From the NCBI GenBank assembly GCA_003577005.1, contig QEUW01000414.1, positions 1 to 8,976 on the forward strand: DNA of 8,976 nt. The letters are read 5' to 3'. The DNA comes from Chloroflexota bacterium (GTDB lineage: Bacteria > Chloroflexota > Anaerolineae > Caldilineales > Caldilineaceae). Shown here one piece after another: positions 1 to 6,325 of this stretch (position 1 is its first letter; each line of letters starts with the position of its first letter). The position numbers and the translations under genes are program-made. Below the pieces are notes generated by a model. That model saw nothing but the letters and a program-made list of their open reading frames with translations. It did no database searches and was not told the DNA's origin.

Positions 1-1
1 C

Positions 2-172
2 TGGGAACACCTGGGAATGCTCCACAACGAGGAGTACCGCCGGCACTGGGAAAATAAGCACGCCTGGTACACAAAACACGGCTTCGCCGACCGCCTCATC
101 ATCACCGAAGAACATGATGGCTTTGACAGCGAGCCGGTGCTGACAGTTCTGGCTGAAAAGTTTGGTCTTTGA
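2..172 (+). CDS. C-terminal tail of a probable helicase/nuclease protein (5' truncated by window)
   Basis: Frame 2 is open from the window edge to a TGA at 170-172 and gives 56 residues beginning WEHLGMLHNEEYRRHWENK and ending LTVLAEKFGL. The pattern W-E-H-L-G-M-L, then Y-R-R-x-W-E-x-K-x-x-W-Y, then a short LIIT strand and an acidic D-G-F-D segment is one I know from the extreme C-terminus of large UvrD-like or AAA-type helicases that carry a small VSR/MTES-like endonuclease domain. If so, this is the last helix and strand of that nuclease domain. That identification rests on a short stretch, and the catalytic and ATPase motifs lie outside the window. The secreted-protein gene starts 17 bp downstream, so the two may be cotranscribed. 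Part of this tail is duplicated in decayed form near 1984-2096. Confidence 0.6.
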   Translation, partial: WEHLGMLHNEEYRRHWENKHAWYTKHGFADRLIITEEHDGFDSEPVLTVLAEKFGL

Positions 173-490
173 CAAGAAAGGAACCTACCATGTTTCACAC
201 GCTGCAACGCCGTATCCTACTTTCGCTCATCATATTGGGCTTGATCGGAGCTGCCATCGCCTTCATCGCCCCCCTCTCCCAACCCCAGGCCGACAACGCC
301 CCGGGCAGCCTCAAGCTCCACGCCCCGCCGTTCGTCAGCTCCGCCTACGCACAGGACGCCGACCTCGCCTCCTTCCTCGAAGACGAAGCCGGCATCGCCG
401 CCTACTTCAAAGCGCCCACCGCCATCAACCTGAACACGGTCCGCAGCTTCTACCGCACCATCGAGGCCGAAACCCCCGACTACCTCATCG
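61..490 (+). repeat. Parent copy of a locally duplicated segment (partner at 1984-2230)
   Basis: This stretch covers the end of the helicase tail, the junction and the 5' part of the first secreted-protein gene. It recurs downstream in two blocks. Bases 61-223 match 1984-2146 with roughly one mismatch in ten. Bases about 402-490 match about 2140-2230 with more divergence. The intervening bases, roughly 216-400, are missing from the downstream copy. Both copies share the tract CTGGCTGAAAAGTTTGGTCT. The two blocks are in direct orientation and bracket the two secreted-protein genes, so homologous recombination between them could delete or amplify that pair. Confidence 0.85.
177..183 (+). promoter_or_regulatory. 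Ribosome binding site deciding the start at 190
   Basis: AAAGGAA sits 6-7 bases before the ATG at 190. The frame is also open from a TTG at 169, which would add seven residues (TTG read as Met, then TRKEPT). That longer start would place this Shine-Dalgarno sequence inside the gene and would overlap the preceding stop codon, so the ATG at 190 is preferred. Confidence 0.65.
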
Positions 491-1038
491 GCTCAGTCCC
501 CGTCGACGGTTACCAATCAGAGGAAGAAGATGTCCACGTCTACATCCACAAAGAGGGCTGGGTCCTGGGCTACTACCTCAAAGCCGATGCAACCGCCAAG
601 GTCATCGACTGGGGCAAGTACGATGGCGGCGTGCTCATCACCAAATTCGACACCGTCCTCGGCGCCATCGCCGCCACCCTGGGCGTCGCCTCACCCGCCT
701 ACACCTACTACCACTTCCAATATCCCAATGCGACCGACCTGGCACTCATCGCTGAGTTTGTGGAAACGAATCGTGTTGGTTCCTTCCAAGTGAACCTGCC
801 CTCTGCGTTTATCTACTTTGAACGGAGCTGGTCGATTGGGTGTAAGGATTATTCTGACTCGAAGTATTTCCTGAACAATAAAGTGGCACATGATCAGTAC
901 TGCCCAGACAACACGAATTCAAGTGTCTCTGGCGCCATCCCGCCCGTTGACCTAGTGGCTGATACGTTCCATACAGTGCGTCTGGAAGGAGCCAACGCAA
1001 ATGTCTCTGGTGGACTGGCGTTGGTGTATCGGAGGTAG
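190..1038 (+). CDS. Unrecognised secreted or membrane-anchored protein
   Basis: This is a 282-aa protein whose family I cannot name. Residues 1-8 are basic (MFHTLQRR) and residues 9-28 form a hydrophobic segment, as in a signal peptide or N-terminal anchor. A possible signal-peptidase site is SAYA-Q at residues 51-55, late but with the usual A-x-A form. Residues 60-185 look like one compact alpha/beta domain rich in Tyr and Asp, with YFKAPTAINLNTVRSFYRT, DVHVYIHKEGWVLGYYLK and YYHFQYPNATDLALI. Residues 190-282 are beta-rich with two cysteines (C218, C238) that could form a disulphide after export. The ATG at 190 has a good ribosome binding site. The next gene starts 2 bp after the stop, so the two are probably cotranslated. 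Third positions are almost all C or G up to about position 745 and become mixed afterwards. Function is unknown; a cell-surface role follows only from the signal sequence. Confidence 0.75.
   Translation: MFHTLQRRILLSLIILGLIGAAIAFIAPLSQPQADNAPGSLKLHAPPFVSSAYAQDADLASFLEDEAGIAAYFKAPTAINLNTVRSFYRTIEAETPDYLIGSVPVDGYQSEEEDVHVYIHKEGWVLGYYLKADATAKVIDWGKYDGGVLITKFDTVLGAIAATLGVASPAYTYYHFQYPNATDLALIAEFVETNRVGSFQVNLPSAFIYFERSWSIGCKDYSDSKYFLNNKVAHDQYCPDNTNSSVSGAIPPVDLVADTFHTVRLEGANANVSGGLALVYRR
1031..1035 (+). promoter_or_regulatory. Strong Shine-Dalgarno inside the end of the upstream gene
   Basis: GGAGG lies in the last codons of the upstream gene, five bases before the ATG at 1041. Only two bases separate the upstream TAG from this ATG, which suggests coupled translation of the two secreted proteins. 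Confidence 0.75.
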
Positions 1039-1040
1039 GT

Positions 1041-1790
1041 ATGAAATACATACGCACCTTAGGGTTATTATTGCTGTCGCTGATCATCTTTTGGACAGGC
1101 GTTGCCGCCAGTTCTGACGGCGCCAACGATATTATCGTCAACGGCGCCAACACCTTCCACAAGGCCCAACTCGCAGGCTCTGAGCCATTGAACCAGAATG
1201 CGGCTGGCGTTGCCACGCGCATCATCCAGTCTGCTGCGAACTCCGAGTTGCAGCTTCGCCTCACGGCGCTAGATGCTCCGCTACAGTCGCTGACAGAGCT
1301 TGTCCCCGAGCGGGTCCTCGTTGCCGCTAGCAATAGCACCCGCATCCAGCCCCTTGGCGGTCTCGCCCAACCACTGTCAGATCTCCTCTCTCAGGTTGTT
1401 GCCCGCACCATCGTCCAGGCGGCCAATTCAACACGCACCCAATCGGTCATCTATCCCTTCGACCTGGTCAAAGACAGACGGCCACCGGCCATCAACACAC
1501 CGCTTGTCGAAGCCCTTACACCCGGCGCCCTCAAGCTTCACTGGCAATCCGATGGATTCACAACCGCTCTGTTCCGCTATGGCACGCAATCAGGGGTCTA
1601 CACGGAGGAGATCGCTCTCACGCTGTATGCTCGCAATCACACCGTCGAACTCACCAACCTGACCGCAGGAAGCACCTACTTCTACCAGATCACATCCACC
1701 GATATCAGCGGCAACACCACCACCAGCCCAGAAGGGATCCTGACGCTGCAACAAAACCACTTTCTCTACCTGCCCTTTGTCCGGCGCTAG
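1041..1790 (+). CDS. Secreted repeat protein with C-terminal fibronectin-III-like domain
   Basis: This 249-aa protein has a clear signal peptide: K2 and R5, a hydrophobic core at about residues 7-20, and a GVAAS-type cleavage region at 20-24. Residues 30-152 hold about four copies of a 30-31-residue repeat. Its most conserved part reads RIIQSAANSELQ (from R60), RVLVAASNSTRIQ (from R91) and RTIVQAANSTRTQ (from R122); an earlier, weaker copy is DIIVNGANTFHK (from D30). Residues about 154-237 resemble a fibronectin type III or purple-acid-phosphatase N-terminal-like beta sandwich, with LKLHWQSD, ALFRYGTQSGVYT, HTVELTNLTAGSTYFYQI and STDISGNTT in the expected order. The last residues, FLYLPFVRR, recall tails of exported Chloroflexota proteins and could be a sorting or anchoring tag; that is inference. 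No catalytic residues are evident, so an adhesive or structural surface role is most likely. Confidence 0.8.
   Translation: MKYIRTLGLLLLSLIIFWTGVAASSDGANDIIVNGANTFHKAQLAGSEPLNQNAAGVATRIIQSAANSELQLRLTALDAPLQSLTELVPERVLVAASNSTRIQPLGGLAQPLSDLLSQVVARTIVQAANSTRTQSVIYPFDLVKDRRPPAINTPLVEALTPGALKLHWQSDGFTTALFRYGTQSGVYTEEIALTLYARNHTVELTNLTAGSTYFYQITSTDISGNTTTSPEGILTLQQNHFLYLPFVRR
1128..1496 (+). repeat. Coding tandem repeat, about four units of 30-31 codons
   Basis: The unit arginine codons lie at 1218, 1311 and 1404, exactly 93 bases apart, with a weaker unit starting at 1128. The shared protein core is R-x-(I/L)-x-x-A-(A/S)-N-S-x-x-Q. The first two strong units also share a second half of the form L-x-x-L-x-x-P-L-x-x-L. 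The DNA has diverged between units, so the duplication is old and maintained at protein level. Confidence 0.75.
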
Positions 1791-1810
1791 CGCCACCCTG
1801 AACCATGATT

Positions 1811-1891
1811 GAACCGTGGCGTGCGTTGCACAGGCTGTAAACTACTGCCCGTACCGCAGATCTGCCGGCCTGGCGACGCACGCCACGATCC
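1811..1891. repeat. Large imperfect inverted repeat / stem-loop in intergenic DNA
   Basis: The left arm, CGTGGCGTGCGT (1815-1826) followed by TGCACAGGC, pairs with the right arm GCCTGGCG followed by ACGCACGCCACG (1876-1887). Twelve bases pair perfectly and most of the remainder of a roughly 20-base stem pairs as well. The loop is about 32 bases. It begins about 25 bases after the stop of the fibronectin-III-like gene. There is no run of T after it, so it is not a canonical intrinsic terminator. It could be a dispersed palindromic repeat or an end of a small mobile element. I see no gene in the rest of 1791-1983. Confidence 0.6.
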
Positions 1892-1983
1892 ACTGTGGCT
1901 CTACCCAGCGCTGCACAATTAAGCGAACTATATTCGAATACACTGGAAAAAGCACCATGACCATTCACATTTCTGCCCGTATC

Positions 1984-2272
1984 GCCTGGCACGACAGCAC
2001 ACGGCTTCGCCGACCGCCTCATCATCACCGAAGAACAAGATGGCTTTGACAGCGATCCCGTGCTGGCGGTCCTGGCTGAAAAGTTTGGTCTTCAACACGA
2101 AAGGAAACCACCATGTTTCATACCCTTCAACGCCGCATCCTACTTTCAAGCGCCCACTGCCATCAAAGTGAACAGTGTACGCAGCTTCTATCACACCATC
2201 GAGGCCGAGATCCTGGATTACGTCGTGCCCGATCATGAAGATCAATCCGTTTGCAACCGTGTGAGGCACTGA
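1984..2272 (+). pseudogene. Decayed, internally deleted copy of helicase tail plus secreted-protein gene start
   Basis: From CGCCTGG at 1984 the DNA follows positions 61-223, then jumps to match about 402-490, then loses similarity near 2230. The helicase-tail part still reads HGFADRLIITEE and VLAEKFGL, but the stop has become CAA, so the frame runs on. The secreted-protein start is still visible (ATG at 2113, MFHTLQRRILL) but shifts frame after 11 residues because about 185 bp are missing. Past the deletion, YFQAPTAIKVNSVRSFYHT appears in the frame of the helicase tail. The open frame ends at TGA 2270-2272, giving an artificial fusion. A one-base difference near 1993 also breaks the frame at the 5' end. 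No intact product is expected. It lies directly upstream of the nuclease-helicase operon and may mark where that operon was inserted. Confidence 0.85.
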
Positions 2273-2275
2273 TAA

Positions 2276-3031
2276 ATGTCATATAATCTATTCGTACAAC
2301 AAGGTATTGATAGCTGCGTCCAAGTGAGTACGGTGGTCGACGACCTGGCGTTTGCGCAGACGATTGCAACTGCACTCCGCACTCACTCAATAGCGCCGCC
2401 GGAGGACGTGCCTGAACTCAATAATGCGCTGCAAGGAAATCTGTGCGAATTCTGTATTTGGGACATGGGTGATCGTTTATGGAAAATCTATCATCGCGCC
2501 AATACATGGCCCTCGAACGCAGACAGTCCTTGGCGTCCGTCGTCTGATCCAGGAATTGACATTCTTGCTCTTACTGGGGTTGATGACTCTCTCTCCTTAA
2601 TTATTGTTGAGGCAAAGTCGAGCCAAAAAAATGGCATAAATCTTATCGTCGGCAACAGTAGCACATTGCAAACTGACTTCCAACATCTCTTCGCTGGGCA
2701 TGTCCAGAACCGCCTATTAACCCGTGTCGGTGACATTTTGTTTGAATTTACAATTCGGCGATCGCGCCCCGATCTTGCCAGCAGAATTCACTCTTTAGTC
2801 GGCAAGAGCCCAACAGAATCACCCAACATAAAACTTGTCGGTGTGCTCATTTGCAGCAGAGGAAATGAATCGTCTCGTCAATCACGGATCTCCGCATTTG
2901 AACAGTTGCGAGCCCACCTTCGTACTCAAGGATGGAGCGATAACCAGATCGAGTTCCGTTGCATTGAAGTTACCAACTTCGTAAAGTGGATAGTAGAAGT
3001 CGTAGATAGGTCCGTCAATGGATCCGTATAG
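2276..3031 (+). CDS. hamA: HamA-like PD-(D/E)xK nuclease, effector of a Hachiman-type defence system
   Basis: This 251-aa protein would be the nuclease subunit of a two-gene antiphage system. The nuclease core is visible: LQGNLCEF with E58, DPGIDILAL with D95, then a strand LSLIIVEAKSS containing E112-x-K114. The spacing G-x-x-x-E, I-D, E-x-K matches the DUF1837/HamA fold as I know it. A C-terminal alpha/beta half follows, with IKLVGVLIC (185-193), a long helix, IEFRCIEV (225-232) and a final helix NFVKWIVEVVD. This matches the HamA pattern of a 'vpvLl' strand and a closing 'LP...' strand. HamA is typically about 250-300 aa and is encoded just before HamB, as here. The start at ATG 2276 is supported by TGAGG at 2262-2266. 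No membrane segment is seen. Similarity is by motif and context, so a different nuclease family is possible. Confidence 0.7.
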   Translation: MSYNLFVQQGIDSCVQVSTVVDDLAFAQTIATALRTHSIAPPEDVPELNNALQGNLCEFCIWDMGDRLWKIYHRANTWPSNADSPWRPSSDPGIDILALTGVDDSLSLIIVEAKSSQKNGINLIVGNSSTLQTDFQHLFAGHVQNRLLTRVGDILFEFTIRRSRPDLASRIHSLVGKSPTESPNIKLVGVLICSRGNESSRQSRISAFEQLRAHLRTQGWSDNQIEFRCIEVTNFVKWIVEVVDRSVNGSV

Positions 3032-6000
3032 CGAAGAGAATCCTCTGGCACTCTACCCAGAGATGGAAGCTAGTGAGAAAAATGTAGCTGCCTGGATACG
3101 AGGATTTGGCAATCCCAGTAGCGATGAATGGCAGGCTGCCGAAAACGTCGCGCTCAAGAATCTACTGGGTATCGCAAGCTTGGGACCTGATGCCAATTAT
3201 CCTGCAAATGGCGCCGCTGATATTCCGGCCAATGTCATTGCTCGCGCATTGGCAAATAGCCACCGCGCGACAGAATATGATACCGACTATCTGGCTACAC
3301 TGTCTGCCCTCGCCTACGCGGGTGCTGGCAATTTCCCAAGTGCAGCAATCCTGGCCTACAAAGCGATTCAAGGAAATATAGCTAGCGAGCTCGAGCGCTG
3401 GATGATGCGTTTTCTAGCTGACCTTCGTACAGATCTCGTTAGAATAGACCCTCCTGCAAGTCTTCGGGAATATGCCCGCTCGATGAATCGAGCTTTGTCG
3501 ACCGGCATTTCCGATGACTTTGACCGCTCCCATCAAATCTTCATTGAGGCCTGCCAAAACAGCGATTTTCGACTGCTTCCAAATGACCGCTACCTTTTGT
3601 TGCTGTGGTCACAGGTTCATAGCCGGCTTCGGGAGCTTTCTGTAGCACGAGTGCTTAGAGAAATTGCCTTTCCGCACCAGGGATATGCTGAAGCAATTCT
3701 CAGGACTACATCCCCTCTCTTCTTCCCACCGCAGGCCTATGCGTTACAGGATTCGAGTCTAGTCTTGCCAACTGATAACATGTTGCTCTCACTGCCAACA
3801 AGTACTGGCAAAAGCCTCCTGGGCGAACTTGCGCTCGTCGCAAGTCTGCAATGGAATCCCCAGGAACGATGGCTTGCAGTTTATCTCGCACCCTACCGTG
3901 CGCTTACTGATCAGCTTTATGAAAAAATGTGGCGCAGATTGCGGAGAATCGAAATTGCTTGTATAAAGCGGCGCGGTAACTACTTGACAGACATGGCCAC
4001 ACTCTCAGAGCGCCGCCCTACCATTCTTATTGCCACACCGGAAGCATTCGACGGTCTGCTTCGACAGTCGCCCGAACTGTACTCATGTCTATCTGCCTGT
4101 GTATTCGATGAATTTCATCTCATTGAACAACACCAACGTGGTCTAAGATATGAAGGTTTAATTGGTCGGTTTTTACATGGTGCAGCCGGCCAGGGTTGGC
4201 CCAAGCTTGTCGCATTGTCAGCAGTGGTAGACGCAAATGATAGCTTGATTCGATGGATGGAGATCAACCCTAACGTGGGATTCTACCGTTCAAATTGGAA
4301 ACCTACAGGTAGGCGCATCGCTGTTTCATCACCTCAAGGCCGGCTTGATTACTTTACCCTTGGCGAGAATGGAGGTTCCCATGATGCTGAAGAGCCAGGG
4401 TGGCAGGGCACTATCAATATCCCCCATCTCATAGAGGCTGCTCCAAGACCGCCCACCCAAGATTGGCAGAGGAATGAATATAATAACACGATTCAACGCT
4501 TCGAAGCCGATATACGCGAGAACATTGCTGCGGCTGCCATCGACCAATACCATCGTTTTCGGCAGCCTGTGATGGTGATCGCAACTTCACGAAATGATAC
4601 CCAGTTGATTGCGACGACGATCAGCTCTCGACTTCCTCGAGTCGAGCCGACAGATGCTGCACCTGAGCTGGCACAGACACTATCCAGGCGCTACCCGTAC
4701 CTCTTCACTCTGCAGAATTGCCTCAAACATGGTGTTGCCTATCACAATGCCTCACTACCTGACTGGGTTCGCGGTCAAATCGAACAGTTGATCATGGCTA
4801 AGCAAGTTGCATTCGTAGTTGCCACGACCACACTGGCAGAAGGCGTTGATATGCCATTCCGGGTTGTCGTTATGGCTGACTGGGAATCTTGGCTATTTGG
4901 CCAGCGCCGACCAATGCCAACCTTGTTATTCCACAATATCTCCGGTCGATCCGGTCGCGCATGGGAGTACATCGAAGGTGACACGATTATTGTCGACAAT
5001 CCTGGACGCAATGCCGATCTCCGCTTCGCCGACCGTTACAGGGAATACATCAATCGCTACGTAAGACCATCTCCATATAGCGTACGTTCTTCAGTCGAAT
5101 GGTCAATAGACGGTGCTGACGAAGACATTCGAGCCGATACAGCAGCTGTTCTCGAATCCCAATTTGCTGCCTATATTGCAGTCTGTGGACAACAAGAGAA
5201 TCCCGAAACAGCTTATGCTGATTCTATGTACTCTGCGCGCACCACTGCAAGCCGGGAATTTGTTGAACAGGTAGCCATCCGCTTTACTTCAGATATGTTG
5301 GCTGACCGCGAATACCCAGTTCTGCAACGTAACAGCCCCCTATCGCTCACGCCTCTAGGTAACACCGTTGTCAAAACTGGACTTTCTCCCCGATCTGGCG
5401 TTGCTTTGGCGCGATTCTTCAGCACCTATTCCCCGAGTAACGAGCCTTCAAAGGACAGCAGAAAGCGTGCTCGACTCAACATACGCTGGGAACCAATATT
5501 GGCTGCTATGTGGGAAGCAGCAAAGGATGGTTCATGGGTGCAGGAACTGGAAACGGATCAATTTCGAAGACACATCAAGCGAACGGGCAATCCAGCTACC
5601 CCAACCAACTTTCCAACAGTGCTCATGGCATGGATATCGGGTGTACCGGTTGAGGAAATGGCGTGGCTGACCTTACGCAAACGCGAGCTTCAGATGGCCG
5701 CAGAACGTTGGCTGAATGGCGATGTACCAGCGCCTGGTTCCGAATTCGAAAACTGGATCGAACGACTAGCCGTCTTATGCAGCGGGTATTTGGCTGAACA
5801 ATGGTCTTGGGTGGTTCAAGGGTCTGCACTAATTTGCATTCAAATCGGGCAACCCGAATTGGCGGCCGACCTCGAACAACTTGGGCGCCGGTTACGCTCC
5901 GGTGTGGCCCACATCGAATCAGCCGAACTCCTCAGCGCTGGCTGCCCACTCGACAGGGCAAAGCTCGACTGGCTTGTCAACACCTTCAAACTAAACAACC

Positions 6001-6164
6001 CATTTGCCGAGTTCAGTCAACAGCCATTCCGTGATTGGCTGAGCACGCTCATCGACCGTGACAACCTGAAATATGGTCGCTTCCCGATTTTGCAGATTAG
6101 CAACGCTGAGCTTATTGAAATCTTCGAGTTCCTCAGGCGACAAAGTGATGAAGCTGCTGAATAG
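3018..6164 (+). CDS. hamB: HamB-like Ski2/Hel308-type SF2 helicase
   Basis: This 1048-aa protein starts inside the end of the nuclease gene (14-bp overlap, different frame), with a weak TAGG seven bases before its ATG. Residues 1-235 are helical with no motif I recognise. Helicase motifs follow in order: Q-motif-like FPPQAYAL (Q239), Walker A PTSTGKS (260-266), Ia YLAPYRAL (289-296), ATPEAFD, DEFH box (364-367), motif III ALSAVVD (399-405), motif IV PVMVIATSRN (517-526), GVAYHNASLP (from G572), motif V TTTLAEGVDMP (603-613) and motif VI NISGRSGR (640-647). GVAxH, a DExH box and xGRxGR together point to the Ski2/Hel308 branch rather than RecQ or DEAD-box proteins. HamB proteins have this make-up and about this length. 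In Hachiman the helicase binds and translocates on DNA and holds the nuclease in check until triggered. The C-terminal 350 residues are helical and unassigned. All ATPase residues look intact. Confidence 0.8.
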   Translation: MDPYSEENPLALYPEMEASEKNVAAWIRGFGNPSSDEWQAAENVALKNLLGIASLGPDANYPANGAADIPANVIARALANSHRATEYDTDYLATLSALAYAGAGNFPSAAILAYKAIQGNIASELERWMMRFLADLRTDLVRIDPPASLREYARSMNRALSTGISDDFDRSHQIFIEACQNSDFRLLPNDRYLLLLWSQVHSRLRELSVARVLREIAFPHQGYAEAILRTTSPLFFPPQAYALQDSSLVLPTDNMLLSLPTSTGKSLLGELALVASLQWNPQERWLAVYLAPYRALTDQLYEKMWRRLRRIEIACIKRRGNYLTDMATLSERRPTILIATPEAFDGLLRQSPELYSCLSACVFDEFHLIEQHQRGLRYEGLIGRFLHGAAGQGWPKLVALSAVVDANDSLIRWMEINPNVGFYRSNWKPTGRRIAVSSPQGRLDYFTLGENGGSHDAEEPGWQGTINIPHLIEAAPRPPTQDWQRNEYNNTIQRFEADIRENIAAAAIDQYHRFRQPVMVIATSRNDTQLIATTISSRLPRVEPTDAAPELAQTLSRRYPYLFTLQNCLKHGVAYHNASLPDWVRGQIEQLIMAKQVAFVVATTTLAEGVDMPFRVVVMADWESWLFGQRRPMPTLLFHNISGRSGRAWEYIEGDTIIVDNPGRNADLRFADRYREYINRYVRPSPYSVRSSVEWSIDGADEDIRADTAAVLESQFAAYIAVCGQQENPETAYADSMYSARTTASREFVEQVAIRFTSDMLADREYPVLQRNSPLSLTPLGNTVVKTGLSPRSGVALARFFSTYSPSNEPSKDSRKRARLNIRWEPILAAMWEAAKDGSWVQELETDQFRRHIKRTGNPATPTNFPTVLMAWISGVPVEEMAWLTLRKRELQMAAERWLNGDVPAPGSEFENWIERLAVLCSGYLAEQWSWVVQGSALICIQIGQPELAADLEQLGRRLRSGVAHIESAELLSAGCPLDRAKLDWLVNTFKLNNPFAEFSQQPFRDWLSTLIDRDNLKYGRFPILQISNAELIEIFEFLRRQSDEAAE

Positions 6165-6170
6165 TCACCC

Positions 6171-6184
6171 TGCCCCTACGGGCA
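6171..6184. repeat. Short hairpin just after hamB stop
   Basis: TGCCC pairs with GGGCA around a CTAC loop, seven bases after the TAG of the helicase gene. There is no T-run after it (ACCGATAAGG), so termination is uncertain. The string CCCCTACGGGCAC resembles short dispersed repeats seen in Chloroflexota and cyanobacterial intergenic DNA. Confidence 0.5.
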
Positions 6185-6234
6185 CCGATAAGGGATGAAA
6201 ATGAGTCCGCCGATTGCGCAGATTATTGCTCTTG

Positions 6235-6264
6235 AATTCGTGTCAATCCGTGCAATCCGTGTAC
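6235..6264. repeat. Degenerate tandem of about 9-bp AATCCGTG units
   Basis: Three consecutive units read AATTCGTGTC, AATCCGTGC and AATCCGTGTAC. A roughly complementary-style GATTGCGCAGATTATT lies just upstream at 6212-6227. Similar AATCCGTG/CGCAGATT strings are scattered in intergenic DNA of many environmental bacteria, from general knowledge. Confidence 0.55.
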
Positions 6265-6276
6265 TCCTTTCAGACC

Positions 6277-6294
6277 AGTGCGTTTGAACGCACT
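6277..6294. repeat. Perfect hairpin 1 of the intergenic array
   Basis: AGTGCGTT (6277-6284) and AACGCACT (6287-6294) are exact reverse complements separated by TG. This is the first of three hairpins in close succession. Confidence 0.7.
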
Positions 6295-6306
6295 TGCCAT
6301 ACCAGA

Positions 6307-6324
6307 CGCCGAATTCATTCGGCG
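6307..6324. repeat. Perfect hairpin 2 of the intergenic array
   Basis: CGCCGAAT (6307-6314) and ATTCGGCG (6317-6324) are exact reverse complements separated by TC. Twelve bases separate it from the previous hairpin. Confidence 0.7.
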
Positions 6325-6325
6325 G

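Noticed and set aside
162..755. Alternative + frame over the first secreted-protein gene
   Set aside because: Arg/Pro/His-rich translation without domains; it is an out-of-frame reading of the signal-peptide gene, and it stops just where the GC-rich codon style ends.
809..1345. - strand open frame spanning the junction of the two secreted-protein genes
   Set aside because: No recognisable domain, and it crosses two well-supported genes with good ribosome binding sites on the + strand.
1931..1940. Palindrome TATTCGAATA as an operator
   Set aside because: It is an exact 10-bp palindrome, but isolated, with no adjacent promoter or regulator gene; a chance occurrence cannot be excluded.
1816..2049. 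77-codon + strand open frame in the intergenic region
   Set aside because: It runs through the inverted repeat and then out of frame across the pseudogene; no Shine-Dalgarno and no recognisable sequence.
2282..2287. Perfect TATAAT as a promoter for the nuclease gene
   Set aside because: It lies inside the first codons of the gene and lacks a -35 box at a proper distance (TTGCAA at 2251 is 25 bases away), so it would miss the start codon supported by TGAGG at 2262-2266.
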